A DNA stretch of 64,000 nt from Bog-756 sp963778165. GTDB lineage: Bacteria > Actinomycetota > Acidimicrobiia > Acidimicrobiales > RAAP-2. Shown one piece after another: positions 43,370 to 51,925 of the stretch (the first letter of the stretch is position 1; each line of letters begins with the position of its first letter). A program made the position numbers and the translations under genes. The notes under the pieces are model-generated. The model had not been told where the DNA came from. It saw only the letters and a list, made by a program, of their open reading frames with translations, and did not search any database. The stretch lies in contig CAVZTE010000001.1 of the NCBI GenBank assembly GCA_963778165.1, forward strand, positions 1-64,000. The letters run 5' to 3'.

Positions 43370-44296
43370 ATGATCGCCGCACTGGCCGGTGGAGTCGGCG
43401 CCGCCCGGCTCCTGCGAGGACTGGTCGAGGTGGTGCCTCCCCCCGAGATCACCGCCATCGTCAACACCGGCGACGACACCAACCTCCACGGGCTGCACAT
43501 CGCCCCGGACCTGGACACCGTGATGTACACGTTGGCCGACGCCATCAACCCCGAGACCGGCTGGGGCCTGGCCGGCGAGACCTGGCGGGTCATGGAGTCG
43601 CTGGAGCGCCTGGGCGGGGTCACCTGGTTCAGCCTCGGCGACCAGGACCTGGCCACCCACTGCTACCGGACCCAGCGCCTGGCCGAAGGGGCCGCCCTGA
43701 GCGAGGTCACCGCCGAGTTGGCCCGGTCGTTCGGGGTGGGCGTGACCCTGCTCCCGGTGACCGACGATCGCCTCCGGACCCGGCTGCAGTTGGTGGACGG
43801 GCCCGAGGTGGGCTTTCAGGAGTACTTCGTCCACCGGAAGCACGATGTCGCCGTGGCCGGCGTGCGGTTCGAGGGGGCCGAGGAGTCACGGCCGGCCCCC
43901 GGGGTCGTCGAAGCCCTCGATCTCGCCACCACCATCATCGTGTGCCCCTCCAATCCGGTGGTGTCCATCGATCCACTGTTGGCCGTGCCCGGGGTGGTCG
44001 ACCACCTGCGTCGCCGCCGGGAGCGCATCGTGGGCGTGTCGCCGATCATCGCCGGCAAGGCCCTGAAGGGACCGGCCGACCGCCTGCTCACCGAGATGGG
44101 CTTCGAGTCCTCCGCCGTCGGGGTGGCCCGGTGGTACGCCTCGTGGGTCGGCACCCTGGTCATCGACGAGGCCGACGCCGACCTGGCCCCTGTGGTCGAG
44201 GCCGAAGGGGTCCGCTGCGTGGTCGCCCCCACCGTGATGTCCACGGTGGAACGGTCCGCCGACCTGTGCCGGACGGTCCTCGGTGCCGTCGGATAG
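43370..44296 (+). CDS. fbiA: 2-phospho-L-lactate (or PEP) transferase of F420 synthesis
   Basis: 308 residues. Transfers a phospholactyl or enolpyruvyl group to the deazaflavin Fo, giving F420-0 or dehydro-F420-0. Family blocks: LAGGVGAARLLRGL at the start, VNTGDDTNLHGLHIAPDLDT, GWGLAGETWRVMESL, FSLGDQDLATHCYRTQRL, CPSNPVVSIDPLLAVPG and VSPIIAGKALKGPADRLL. All are intact. fbiB follows, as in mycobacteria. It suggests that the organism makes coenzyme F420; fbiC and fbiD are not in the window. Confidence 0.95.
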   Translation: MIAALAGGVGAARLLRGLVEVVPPPEITAIVNTGDDTNLHGLHIAPDLDTVMYTLADAINPETGWGLAGETWRVMESLERLGGVTWFSLGDQDLATHCYRTQRLAEGAALSEVTAELARSFGVGVTLLPVTDDRLRTRLQLVDGPEVGFQEYFVHRKHDVAVAGVRFEGAEESRPAPGVVEALDLATTIIVCPSNPVVSIDPLLAVPGVVDHLRRRRERIVGVSPIIAGKALKGPADRLLTEMGFESSAVGVARWYASWVGTLVIDEADADLAPVVEAEGVRCVVAPTVMSTVERSADLCRTVLGAVG

Positions 44297-44360
44297 TCGG
44301 TCCGGCCCGGGCGGGGAGCCCGGGGAGCCGGGACCGGTTGGCGCCGAGCCAGACAGTCCG

Positions 44361-45092
44361 ATGGGGATGTCGATCTTCCCGGTGACCGGGGTGGGCGAGA
44401 TCAATCCCGGCGACGACCTGGCGGAGATATTGGCTGCAGCCCTGACCCCCGGGCCGTCGGCCCGTCCGCCGGTTCCGGGAGGCTTGCAGGACGGCGACGT
44501 CCTGGTGGTCACCCAGAAGGTGGTGTCCAAGGCCGAAGGTCGGCTGGTCGAGCTGGATGCCGGCGACCCCGACGCCAAGCGCCACCTGGTCGAGCAGGAG
44601 TCGGTACGCATCCTGCGTCGCCGCGGCGAGCTGTTGATCTCCGAGACCTCGCACGGGTTCATCTGCGCCAACGCCGGAATCGACCTGTCCAACGTGGCCG
44701 CCGGGACCGCGGCCCTGCTGCCCGTGGACTCCGACCGGTCCGCCCGCGGTATTCGCGAGGCGCTGGAGCACCGCTACGGGGTGTCCGTCGGCGTGGTGGT
44801 CTCGGACACCTTCGGGCGGCCGTGGCGTCAGGGGGTCACCGACGTGGCCATCGGCATCGCCGGCGTGGCCGGGGTGGTCGACCTGCGGGGCACGCCCGAT
44901 GCCTATGGGCGGATCCTCGACGTGACCGAGGTGTGCGTGGCTGACGAGTTGGCCGGAGCGGCCGAACTGGTCATGGGCAAGGACCGCGGCGTCCCGGCGG
45001 CCGTCGTGCGGGGAGTGGACCCGAGCTGGCTCCGCCCGTCCTCGGTCGCCGCCGAGATCGTGCGCCCACCGGCCGAGGACCTGTTCCGCTGA
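44361..45092 (+). CDS. fbiB: Coenzyme F420-0:L-glutamate ligase, CofE-like (no nitroreductase domain)
   Basis: About 243 residues. Adds glutamates to F420-0 with GTP. Seen: IFPVTGVGEINPGDDLAEIL, GDVLVVTQKVVSKAEGRLVE, SHGFICANAGIDLSN, the metal and GTP region LLPVDSDRSARGIREAL, VVSDTFGRPWRQGVTDVAIG and ELAGAAELVMGKDRGVPAAV. The mycobacterial FbiB has a second, FMN-binding nitroreductase domain of about 200 residues; here the gene ends after the ligase domain. The ATG at 44361 gives the normal start; a GTG at 44283 overlapping the end of fbiA by 14 bases would add a Gly/Pro-rich extension. Confidence 0.92.
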   Translation: MGMSIFPVTGVGEINPGDDLAEILAAALTPGPSARPPVPGGLQDGDVLVVTQKVVSKAEGRLVELDAGDPDAKRHLVEQESVRILRRRGELLISETSHGFICANAGIDLSNVAAGTAALLPVDSDRSARGIREALEHRYGVSVGVVVSDTFGRPWRQGVTDVAIGIAGVAGVVDLRGTPDAYGRILDVTEVCVADELAGAAELVMGKDRGVPAAVVRGVDPSWLRPSSVAAEIVRPPAEDLFR

Positions 45093-45094
45093 GT

Positions 45095-45170
45095 CGGCCG
45101 GTGCGGGACCGGCGCTTTGCCGGTGCTGTGCCGGTGCGGGGCCGGTGCTGTGCCGGTGTCCCGGTGTCGG
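45095..45170. repeat. Short GC-rich repeats after fbiB
   Basis: GCCGGTGC and close variants occur about seven times in the first 75 bases of the 184-base gap between fbiB and the FKBP gene. They give several possible small hairpins. No terminator T-run and no gene seen in the gap. Confidence 0.55.
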
Positions 45171-45276
45171 CTCTGGTGGACTACCCGGCGCCTCGGTCCG
45201 GCACGAGAGGCCCGGTGGCAGGGCCTGGTGGCAGGGCCCGACAGAAGAGCCAGGAGCCCGGTAGAGGAGCTGCGGC

Positions 45277-45654
45277 CTACTTGGTTTTGTGCAGGTCGAC
45301 CACGAACACCAGGGTCTCGTTGGGGCCGATGACACCGCCCGCCCCCTGCTGGCCGTAGCCCAGCTCGGGCGGGATGGTGAGCCGGCGACGTCCGCCCTCC
45401 TTCATGCCGGCCACCCCCTCGTCCCAACCGGCGATGACGTGTCCGGCACCCAGCGGGAACGAGAAGTGCTGGCCGCGACCCCAAGAGGAGTCGAACTCTT
45501 TTCCGGTGGACCAGGACACCCCGACGTAGTGAACGTCGACGGTGTGGCCGACGACGGCTTCGGCCCCGCTCCCGATCTCGAGATCCTCGATGACCAGCTC
45601 GCCAGGAGGTGGACCGTCGGGGATGGTGACGACAGGTTTCGTGTCGGGTGCCAT
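45277..45654 (-). CDS. FKBP-type peptidyl-prolyl isomerase
   Basis: 125 residues, a single FKBP domain. It shows LVIEDLEIGSGAEAVVGHTVDVHYVGVSW, GKEFDSSWGRGQHFSFPLGAGHVIAGWDEGV, GMKEGGRRRLTIPPELGYG and LVFVVDLHKTK (each quoted piece is part of one continuous domain). Key residues Tyr of HYVG, Phe-Asp-Ser-Ser, Val-Ile-x-Gly-Trp and the final Phe-Val-Val-Asp-Leu are kept. No signal peptide, so cytosolic; helps protein folding by proline isomerisation. Confidence 0.93.
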   Translation of the reverse strand: MAPDTKPVVTIPDGPPPGELVIEDLEIGSGAEAVVGHTVDVHYVGVSWSTGKEFDSSWGRGQHFSFPLGAGHVIAGWDEGVAGMKEGGRRRLTIPPELGYGQQGAGGVIGPNETLVFVVDLHKTK

Positions 45655-45661
45655 GGCCCCG

Positions 45662-45667
45662 ACTGTA
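45662..45667 (-). promoter_or_regulatory. Candidate -10 box of the FKBP gene
   Basis: TACAGT, seven bases before the ATG at 45654, in line with a leaderless message. Confidence 0.4.
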
Positions 45668-45746
45668 GGCCCCCGACGAGCGGGCGTCGGCCGCCGCCGG
45701 TCAGTTACCGGAGCACGGGCCGGTCAGGTGCCCGAGCAGCAGGCGG

Positions 45747-47540
45747 TCAGCGGCCCCGGCCGGACCCGCCTGAGCTCCTCCTGGAGCCAACGGGGGCGCC
45801 GCGGCGCTGGCCGTGCGACGGCCCGCCCTGTCCCCCGCCTCCGGACGACCCGTTTGCCGAGCCGTTGCGACGGGATGACGAGGGGGCCCCCGCCTTGCCC
45901 GGCGTACCCGGCTTGGCGTGTGCACCGCCCGCTTGAGCCCGGGCACCAGGCTTGGCCGGACGTCCCGGCTTGCCCGGCTTACCCGGCTTACCCGGCTTAC
46001 CGGGTTTGCCCGGCTTGCCCGGTGCCGCCGAGTCGGCCCGCTTGACCCACCCGCTGGCGGCCCGGTGCTTCTTCTTGTGGGCCCCGGGGCCGCCGGGGCC
46101 CCGCGGGGCGCCCGGACCCGACTCGGAACCGCCTGGCCGGTCACGGCCCGCCGAGCCACTGCCCGAGGAGCCGTTCGCCGATGAGCCATTGCCGGACGAA
46201 CCGTTGCCCGAGGAACCGTTGCCCGAGGAACCGTTCGCCGATGATCCGTTGTAACCCGGCCGCTTGGCCTTCCACGGTCCGGTGGAGCGTCCGGTGCGGT
46301 CGGGCCGGCCCGGTCGGCCGCCATCGGGCCGCCTGCCGCCCGAAGACCGTTCGGTGACCGGGGGGTCGCTGGGCCGGCGTCTCGGAGGCTCGCCGATGAC
46401 CTTGGTCACCGCGCCGATGTCGGGGCTGGTGAGTCCCGTGGGCATGTCGAGGTCCCGCTGGATCCGCTTGACCGCTCCGGCCTTGTCCGGCGTGACCAGG
46501 CTGACCACCACACCGGTGGCCCCGGCCCGGGCGGTCCGTCCCGACCGGTGCACGTAGTCCTTGGAGTCGGTGGGGGGATCGAAGTGGACCACCGCATTGA
46601 CCCCGTCGACGTGGATGCCCCGGGCCGCGACGTCGGTGGCCACCAGGGCATCGACGGCGCCCCGGATGAAGGAGTCGAGGGCCCGCTCCCGCTGCTTCTG
46701 GCTCCGGTCACCGTGGATGGCCGCGGCCCGGACGCCGTGCTGCTGCAGCTGGCGGGCGATCCGGTCGGTGCTGTGCTTGGTGCGGCAGAAGACGATGGTC
46801 GGGCCCGACGCCGCCGCCACTTCGGCGGTCACCGCCACCCGGTCGCCGGACTGCACCTTCCAGAACAGGTGGACCGCCGCACTGGTGTCGTCCTCATCGA
46901 CCTCCAACTCATGGCGGGCCGGATCGTGCTGGTACCGGCGGACCAGTACATCGATATCGCCGTCCAGCGTCGCCGAGAACAACAGCGTCTGACGGTTGGA
47001 CGGGGTCAGGTCGAGCAGTCGCCGCACGTCGGGGAGGAAGCCCATGTCGGCCATGCGGTCGGCTTCGTCGATGACCACGATCTCCACGTCGTCCAGGCGA
47101 ATGCTGCCGCGCTCGATGAGGTCCCCGAGCCGGCCCGGACAGGCCACGGCCACATCCACCCCGCGGGACAGGGCCTTCAGCTGGGGGCCGTAGCCCACGC
47201 CGCCGTAGAACGAGTCGACCCGCAGGTTCCGGGGCGTGGCCAGGGCCCGCAGCTCCGTGGCCACCTGGGCGGCCAGCTCGCGGGTCGGGGTCAGCACCAG
47301 CACTCTCGGGTGCCGGGGGCGGGACGGCTTGCCCTTCAGACGGGCCACCGCCCCGATCCCGAAGGCCAGGGTCTTGCCCGACCCGGTCGGTGCCTTGCCG
47401 CACACGTCCCGGCCGGCAAGAGCATCGGGGATGGTGGCGGACTGGATGGGGAACGGCTCGGTGATGGACTTGCGATTGAGGGCGGCGACGATGTCCGAGG
47501 GCACGCCGAGGGAGGCGAAGGTGGGCTGCAAGGGGGGCAT
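45747..47540 (-). CDS. DEAD-box RNA helicase with repetitive C-terminal tail
   Basis: 597 residues. Helicase core in residues 1-390: Q motif (FASLGVPSDIVAALNRKSI), GKAPTGSGKT, PTRELAAQV, VIDEADRMADMGF (DEAD), SAT in LLFSATLDGD, IVFCRTKHSTDRIA, ATDVAARGIHVDG and HRSGRTARAG. The last 200 residues are disordered and built of repeats. An NGSS array lies at bases about 46160-46255 and a GKP array (GKPGKPGKPGKP) at about 45960-46030, with Arg/Gly-rich parts around. Likely roles are ribosome assembly, mRNA decay or cold adaptation, as for RhlE/CsdA relatives. Such tails bind RNA and can drive condensate formation. Confidence 0.93.
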   Translation of the reverse strand: MPPLQPTFASLGVPSDIVAALNRKSITEPFPIQSATIPDALAGRDVCGKAPTGSGKTLAFGIGAVARLKGKPSRPRHPRVLVLTPTRELAAQVATELRALATPRNLRVDSFYGGVGYGPQLKALSRGVDVAVACPGRLGDLIERGSIRLDDVEIVVIDEADRMADMGFLPDVRRLLDLTPSNRQTLLFSATLDGDIDVLVRRYQHDPARHELEVDEDDTSAAVHLFWKVQSGDRVAVTAEVAAASGPTIVFCRTKHSTDRIARQLQQHGVRAAAIHGDRSQKQRERALDSFIRGAVDALVATDVAARGIHVDGVNAVVHFDPPTDSKDYVHRSGRTARAGATGVVVSLVTPDKAGAVKRIQRDLDMPTGLTSPDIGAVTKVIGEPPRRRPSDPPVTERSSGGRRPDGGRPGRPDRTGRSTGPWKAKRPGYNGSSANGSSGNGSSGNGSSGNGSSANGSSGSGSAGRDRPGGSESGPGAPRGPGGPGAHKKKHRAASGWVKRADSAAPGKPGKPGKPGKPGKPGKPGRPAKPGARAQAGGAHAKPGTPGKAGAPSSSRRNGSANGSSGGGGQGGPSHGQRRGAPVGSRRSSGGSGRGR

Positions 47541-47853
47541 AGAGGTGCTTTCGTGCGACAGGAGTAGGCACCGGTTTGTGCCTCGGGGGGGTGGCCTGCC
47601 GCCAACTCAGCGCACCAGGACTTGTTCAGGTTAGTGCCTCGGTTGGCTCTTCCCGGCGCACCGGTCGTTCTGAGGCCCCGATGGCCTGCCTGGCGGCCTG
47701 CCTGGTGGCATGGTTGACGGCGTGCCTGGTGGCGTGGCTGACGGCGTGGCTAGAGGCGTGCCCGACGGCGCAGCTAGGGCTAGGCGTGGCTCGTGGTGGT
47801 GGTGCGCCTGAGGGCGGGCCTGAGGGCGGGCCTGGTGGCAGCCCCGCCAGCAG
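47541..47853. other. Non-coding gap with near-repeats
   Basis: 313 bases between the helicase start and the end of the epimerase gene. No gene is supported. The part from about 47675 to 47840 is made of imperfect repeats around GGCGTGCCTGGTGGC and GGCTGACGGCGTGG. The part next to the helicase should hold its promoter and leader, but I found no convincing -10 box. Confidence 0.5.
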
Positions 47854-48819
47854 TCAGAGGGCCCCTTCGCCGGCCAGGCGGGACCGAATGGACTCCAGAA
47901 CCGCGGCGGTGCCCGGACCCAGCTCGGTCCAGGGCACCCAGCCCAGCTGGATGCCGGCCCGACTGGGGTCGACGGTGTTGCGCATCACTTCTCCCTGGCG
48001 CAGGGGCTTGTGCTCGATGTTCGGTTCGACCCCGGCCTGCCGGGCCATCTCGTGGTAGAGCTCGTTCACCGAGGTCTCCCGGCCGGTTCCGATGTTGCAG
48101 AGGAGGCCGCCGCCCTTGGTGGCCGCCCGCACGAAGGCATCGACCACGTCGTCGACGTAGACGAAGTCGCGGGTCTGGTCCCCGTCCCCGAAGATGGTCA
48201 CCGACTCCCCACGCAGGAGCCGCTCGGCGAAGATGGCCACCACACCGGCCTCGCCGTGGGGGTCCTGGCGGGGGCCGTACACGTTGGCCAGGGCCAACGC
48301 CGAGAACTCCAGGGAGTGCATCTCCCGGTAGGCCACCAGATAGTCGATGGCGGCCTTCTTGGACACCCCGTAGGGCGACAGGGGCCGATGGGGCAGGGAC
48401 TCCTTGAGCGGCAGCTCCGAGGCGTCCGGCTCGCCGTAGAGTGTCCCGCCGCTGGCCGCGAACACCACCCGGTTGGCCTCGGCCCGCCGGCTCCCTTCGA
48501 GGATCCGCAGGGTCCCGAGCACGTTCACGTCGGCGTCGAAGACCGGGTCGGCCACCGAGACCCGCACATCGGCCTGGGCCGCCAGGTGGAAGACCACCTC
48601 GGGACGGCGGCGGGCCAGCAGCTCCACCACCTCCGGGGAGCGCACGTCCATCTGGTGGACGGTCAGCTGGTGGCCGGCTGAGGTCCGGGCATGGGCCAGG
48701 TTGGCCAGGGAACCGGTCGACAGGTCGTCGACCACGTCAACGGTGTGGCCCTCAGCCAGGAGCCGGTCGACCAGCGTCGAACCGATGAAACCGGCCCCGC
48801 CGGTGACCAGGGCACGCAC
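47854..48819 (-). CDS. galE: UDP-glucose 4-epimerase-like NAD-dependent epimerase
   Basis: 321 residues, extended SDR. VRALVTGGAGFIGSTLVDRLL is the NAD loop, VVDDLSTGSLANL binds the adenosine, FHLAAQADVRVSVADP and ASGGTLYGEP carry the catalytic Ser/Thr, and SPYGVSKKAAIDYL gives YxxxK. LANVYGPRQDPHGEAGVVAIF and FGDGDQTRDFVYVDDVV complete the family pattern. It could interconvert UDP-glucose and UDP-galactose or related sugars. Starts at GTG 48819, two bases after the stop of the nucleotidyltransferase gene, so it is co-translated with it. Confidence 0.85.
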   Translation of the reverse strand: MRALVTGGAGFIGSTLVDRLLAEGHTVDVVDDLSTGSLANLAHARTSAGHQLTVHQMDVRSPEVVELLARRRPEVVFHLAAQADVRVSVADPVFDADVNVLGTLRILEGSRRAEANRVVFAASGGTLYGEPDASELPLKESLPHRPLSPYGVSKKAAIDYLVAYREMHSLEFSALALANVYGPRQDPHGEAGVVAIFAERLLRGESVTIFGDGDQTRDFVYVDDVVDAFVRAATKGGGLLCNIGTGRETSVNELYHEMARQAGVEPNIEHKPLRQGEVMRNTVDPSRAGIQLGWVPWTELGPGTAAVLESIRSRLAGEGAL

Positions 48820-48821
48820 GA

Positions 48822-49922
48822 TCAGACTCCCGCGACGACCCGTTCCCCGTCGATGACGGTGCCCGACGCGATGATGGCGTCGGCTCCGATCACCGAGAGG
48901 GGGTGGATGGCGCACCGTTGGCCGATGATGGCCCTGGGCCCGATGACCGAGCCTTCCACCGAGGCCGTCGAAGCCACCCGGGCCCCGGGCAGGAGCACCG
49001 AGCCCACCACCGACGCCCCTTCTTCCACCACGGCCCCGGCCCCGATCACCGACTCGTCCACGGTGGCCCCGGCCGCGATGGACGATCCCCGGCCCAGGAC
49101 CGATTGGGCCACCACGGCGTCGGTCACCTCGACCTCACCGATCCGCCACACCCCGGGGCCGATGGCCGGATCGAGGACCGCCCCCGGAGCCGGGGGACCG
49201 GAGCGGTGTCCCAGGATCAGGTCGGTGTGGGCACGTAGATACGACGCCGGCGTTCCGGTGTCCAACCAGTAGGCCTCCGAGCCCTGGGCGAACAAGGCCC
49301 CCGAGGCCACCATGGAGGGGAAGGTCTCCCGTTCGATGGAGACCCGCCCCTCGTCGGCGATCCGGTCGAGCACCGAGGGCTCGAAGACGTAGGTGCCGGC
49401 GTTGATGAAGTTGGTGTAGTTGGTGAGAGCGTCTTCCCGGGAGGGCTTCTCGATGAAGGCCGTGACCCGTCCGTCGTCGTCGGTGGGCACCACGCCGAAG
49501 GAGCTGGGGTCGTCCACCGGGGTCAGGCTGATAGTGGCCTCGGCCCCCCGGTCCCGGTGGAAGCCGATCAGGCCCGAGATGTCCAAGTCGGTGAGCACGT
49601 CCCCGTTGACCACCACGAAGGTCTCGTCCACCCCGGCACGGCGGGCGGCGAACCGGATGGCCCCGGCGGTGTCGAGGGGCTGGGACTCGACCACATAGGA
49701 GAGGCGCACACCGCCGATGACCCCCTCGGGGTAGGCGTCGGTGAAGGCGTTGGGCAGGTAGCCGAGCGACAGGATGGCCTCATCGATCCCATGGCTGGCC
49801 AGGTGGGCCACCACCCGCTCGATCATGGGCTGCTCCACGATGGGGAGCATCTGCTTGGGCGTGGTGTCGGTGAGCGGTCGGAGGCGCGTGCCCACGCCGC
49901 CCACCAGGACGACCGCCCTCAC
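48822..49922 (-). CDS. manC: Sugar-1-phosphate nucleotidyltransferase (ManC/GMPP-like)
   Basis: 366 residues. N-terminal nucleotidyltransferase: LVGGVGTRLRPLTDTTPKQM, VVVNGDVLTDLD, and FIEKPSREDALTNYTNFINA with EAYWLDTGTPASYL. C-terminal left-handed beta-helix of hexapeptide repeats (GATVDESVIGAGAVVEEG, SVEGSVIGPRAIIG). This is the build of eukaryote-like GDP-mannose pyrophosphorylases and of mycobacterial Rv3264c. The wbbL-like gene lies nearby, as in Mycobacterium. GTG start directly adjoining the upstream gene. UDP-glucose or GDP-mannose product remains open. Confidence 0.85.
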   Translation of the reverse strand: MRAVVLVGGVGTRLRPLTDTTPKQMLPIVEQPMIERVVAHLASHGIDEAILSLGYLPNAFTDAYPEGVIGGVRLSYVVESQPLDTAGAIRFAARRAGVDETFVVVNGDVLTDLDISGLIGFHRDRGAEATISLTPVDDPSSFGVVPTDDDGRVTAFIEKPSREDALTNYTNFINAGTYVFEPSVLDRIADEGRVSIERETFPSMVASGALFAQGSEAYWLDTGTPASYLRAHTDLILGHRSGPPAPGAVLDPAIGPGVWRIGEVEVTDAVVAQSVLGRGSSIAAGATVDESVIGAGAVVEEGASVVGSVLLPGARVASTASVEGSVIGPRAIIGQRCAIHPLSVIGADAIIASGTVIDGERVVAGV

Positions 49923-50765
49923 TTAGCTCTTCACCGTGGTGGAGGTAACCGATCCCGTGGTGGTCGACGTGGTGCCCGCCGTCGTGGTGGACGTGGTGCC
50001 CGCCGTAGTGGTCGACGTGGTGCCCGCCGTAGTGGTCGACGTCGAGGTCAGCGGGGCGGTGGTGGTCGTGGTGGTGCCCTGCGAGAGCGACGTCAACAGG
50101 TTGGTGATGACCGTGGCGGGGGGCTTGGGAACCGTGGCCGTGGCCGGCACGAAGGCCATGGTGATCAACTGGCCGTTGCCCAACATCAGGTCTTGGGGGG
50201 CGCCACTGGTCTCCGTGCCGGCGCCCTTGGCCTCGAAGTTGGCCCAGCTGTCCACGATGACCACGCCTTCCTTGCCGGCGTCCGGCGTCCCCTTGGGGCA
50301 GACGGTGCCGTTGCTGTAGGCCGGCTGGCCCGGGTACTGCAGCGTCGAGGAGGACAGTTCGAGGCCCTTGTAACCGGAGACGAACTTGCCCAGGGTGGCG
50401 TTGCCACCGGACTCCGAGCTGTTGAGCGGGGCGATGGTCAGGACCCCGTTCCCCTCGGCCGTGAGTCCGGTCTTCTTGGTGTTGGTGCTGGCCGGCAGGT
50501 TGGGCTGCATCTTCCCGCAGATGTCGATGCCCAGGGCGGCGTGCCACACCTGGCTGGTGGTCGGGGGCCCGGACGACGAGCTGGTCGTATGGGTCCGCTG
50601 GTACCGGCTGAACCCGACGAGGGCCAGCCCCACCACGCAGATGATCACCAGACTGGCGTACCAGTTGACCGGCATCTGGCCGCGATAGGTCCGCCCACCA
50701 CCGGTGGTGGCGGCGCGCTCCACCCATTTGCCCGTCGAGTTCTTACCCTTCGAAGTGCTCGCCAT
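49923..50765 (-). CDS. Single-pass membrane protein with Thr-rich repeat tail
   Basis: 280 residues. A basic cytosolic N-terminus (about 33 residues), one membrane helix (WYASLVIICVVGLALVGF), then an outside domain of about 160 residues. Two Cys are present (DICGKM and TVCPKG). The last 45 residues are tandem repeats of the unit TSTTTAGT, coded by a 24-base repeat at 49961-50045, which looks like a glycosylatable or cell-wall spanning stalk. I do not recognise the domain. A TAGGGT box eleven bases before the ATG may be its promoter. The stop abuts the start of manC. Confidence 0.6.
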   Translation of the reverse strand: MASTSKGKNSTGKWVERAATTGGGRTYRGQMPVNWYASLVIICVVGLALVGFSRYQRTHTTSSSSGPPTTSQVWHAALGIDICGKMQPNLPASTNTKKTGLTAEGNGVLTIAPLNSSESGGNATLGKFVSGYKGLELSSSTLQYPGQPAYSNGTVCPKGTPDAGKEGVVIVDSWANFEAKGAGTETSGAPQDLMLGNGQLITMAFVPATATVPKPPATVITNLLTSLSQGTTTTTTAPLTSTSTTTAGTTSTTTAGTTSTTTAGTTSTTTGSVTSTTVKS

Positions 50766-50815
50766 GATCGGACGACACCCTACAACCTACGGTCGGACCC
50801 CCAGGCCGCAGGCCC

Positions 50816-51925
50816 CTACCGGCGGGTGACCTGTGCCACGCAGGCCAGCAGGGCCCGGATCCCGATGCCCACGGCGATCAGGGGCAGCGCCAGGCGACGC
50901 CAGCCCCGGGAGGAGCGGGAGGCGAAGCGCAGGAGGGACCGGTGGTGCTCGACGATCATCCGGAAGGGATGGCGGTCGGTGGAGATCCCCTGGAGATGGG
51001 TCACCTCGGCGGACGGGTCGTACCGCACCTGCCACCCGGCCTGGCCCAGCCGCCAGCAGAGGTCCACGTCTTCCAGGTACATGAAGTACGCCTCGTCGAA
51101 TCCCCCCACCTGCTCGAAGGCCTCCCGCCGGACCACGAAGCACGCCCCGGACACCCAGTCGACCAGCTCGGTGCCGGTGCCATCGCCGGGGCTGTCGCCG
51201 GCCATGCCGTCGCCGGACGGGTTGCCCCGGGGTCCCTCGAGCTCGGCCCGCTGATAGGAGCGGGTGAACCGGTTGTCGGGGGCGAAGATCCCCAACAGGG
51301 CGTGGCCGGCCGCATCGGTCAACGAGGGGAACTGGCGGGCCGACGGATAGCGCTCCCCTCCGGGCTTGCGGATGAGCGGCCCGACCAGAGCGCACCGGGG
51401 CTCCCGGTCGAGGGCGGCCACCAGGGCAGCCAGGGCTCCCGGGGGCACTTCGAGATCGGAGTTGCCCACCAGCACCGAGGGCGCGTTGGTGGCGGCCACC
51501 CCGCGGTTGACCGCCGCCCCGTACCCCAGGTTGGCCCCCGGAGCCAACACCGTCACGTCGGGGAACCGCCGGCGCACGGCATCGACCGAGCCGTCGGCCG
51601 AGCCGTTGTCCACCACCACCAGCTCGGCCGGGCCCTCGGCTCGCAGCCCCTCCACGCACCGGACCAGGGCCGGACCCGCTTCGTAGTTCACGATCACCAC
51701 GGAGACCCCCCGGACAACGGGAGGGACACCGGACGGGCTAGCGGATGGGACACCAGGCGGGCTAGCGGATGGGACACCGGACGGGCTACTGGACGGGACA
51801 CCGCCGGAACCCGGCACCACCCGGCCCCGGTCCCCCGTCCCCCGGTCGGGCCCGCTCCCTTGTTCGGGGCTCAGCCCGTTCCGTCCGGCGCCACCGACCT
51901 CGCGCCCCTCGGCGCGGCGCCTCAC
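50816..51925 (-). CDS. WbbL-like rhamnosyltransferase (GT2)
   Basis: 369 residues. GT2 fold from about residue 73: VSVVIVNYEAGPALVRCVEGL, ELVVVDNGSADGSVDAV, GANLGYGAAVNRG, LVGNSDLEVPPGAL, VDWVSGACFVVRREAFEQVGGFDEAYFMYLEDVDLCWRL (quoted in part; it carries the DxD-type and acceptor motifs). C-terminal hydrophobic helix for membrane binding. This is the pattern of rhamnosyltransferases that start the linker to cell-wall arabinogalactan or O-antigen (WbbL). Residues 30-70 are a Ser/Pro repeat (GVPSASP). The GTG overlaps the stop of the upstream GT2 gene (GTGA). Confidence 0.83.
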   Translation of the reverse strand: MRRRAEGREVGGAGRNGLSPEQGSGPDRGTGDRGRVVPGSGGVPSSSPSGVPSASPPGVPSASPSGVPPVVRGVSVVIVNYEAGPALVRCVEGLRAEGPAELVVVDNGSADGSVDAVRRRFPDVTVLAPGANLGYGAAVNRGVAATNAPSVLVGNSDLEVPPGALAALVAALDREPRCALVGPLIRKPGGERYPSARQFPSLTDAAGHALLGIFAPDNRFTRSYQRAELEGPRGNPSGDGMAGDSPGDGTGTELVDWVSGACFVVRREAFEQVGGFDEAYFMYLEDVDLCWRLGQAGWQVRYDPSAEVTHLQGISTDRHPFRMIVEHHRSLLRFASRSSRGWRRLALPLIAVGIGIRALLACVAQVTRR

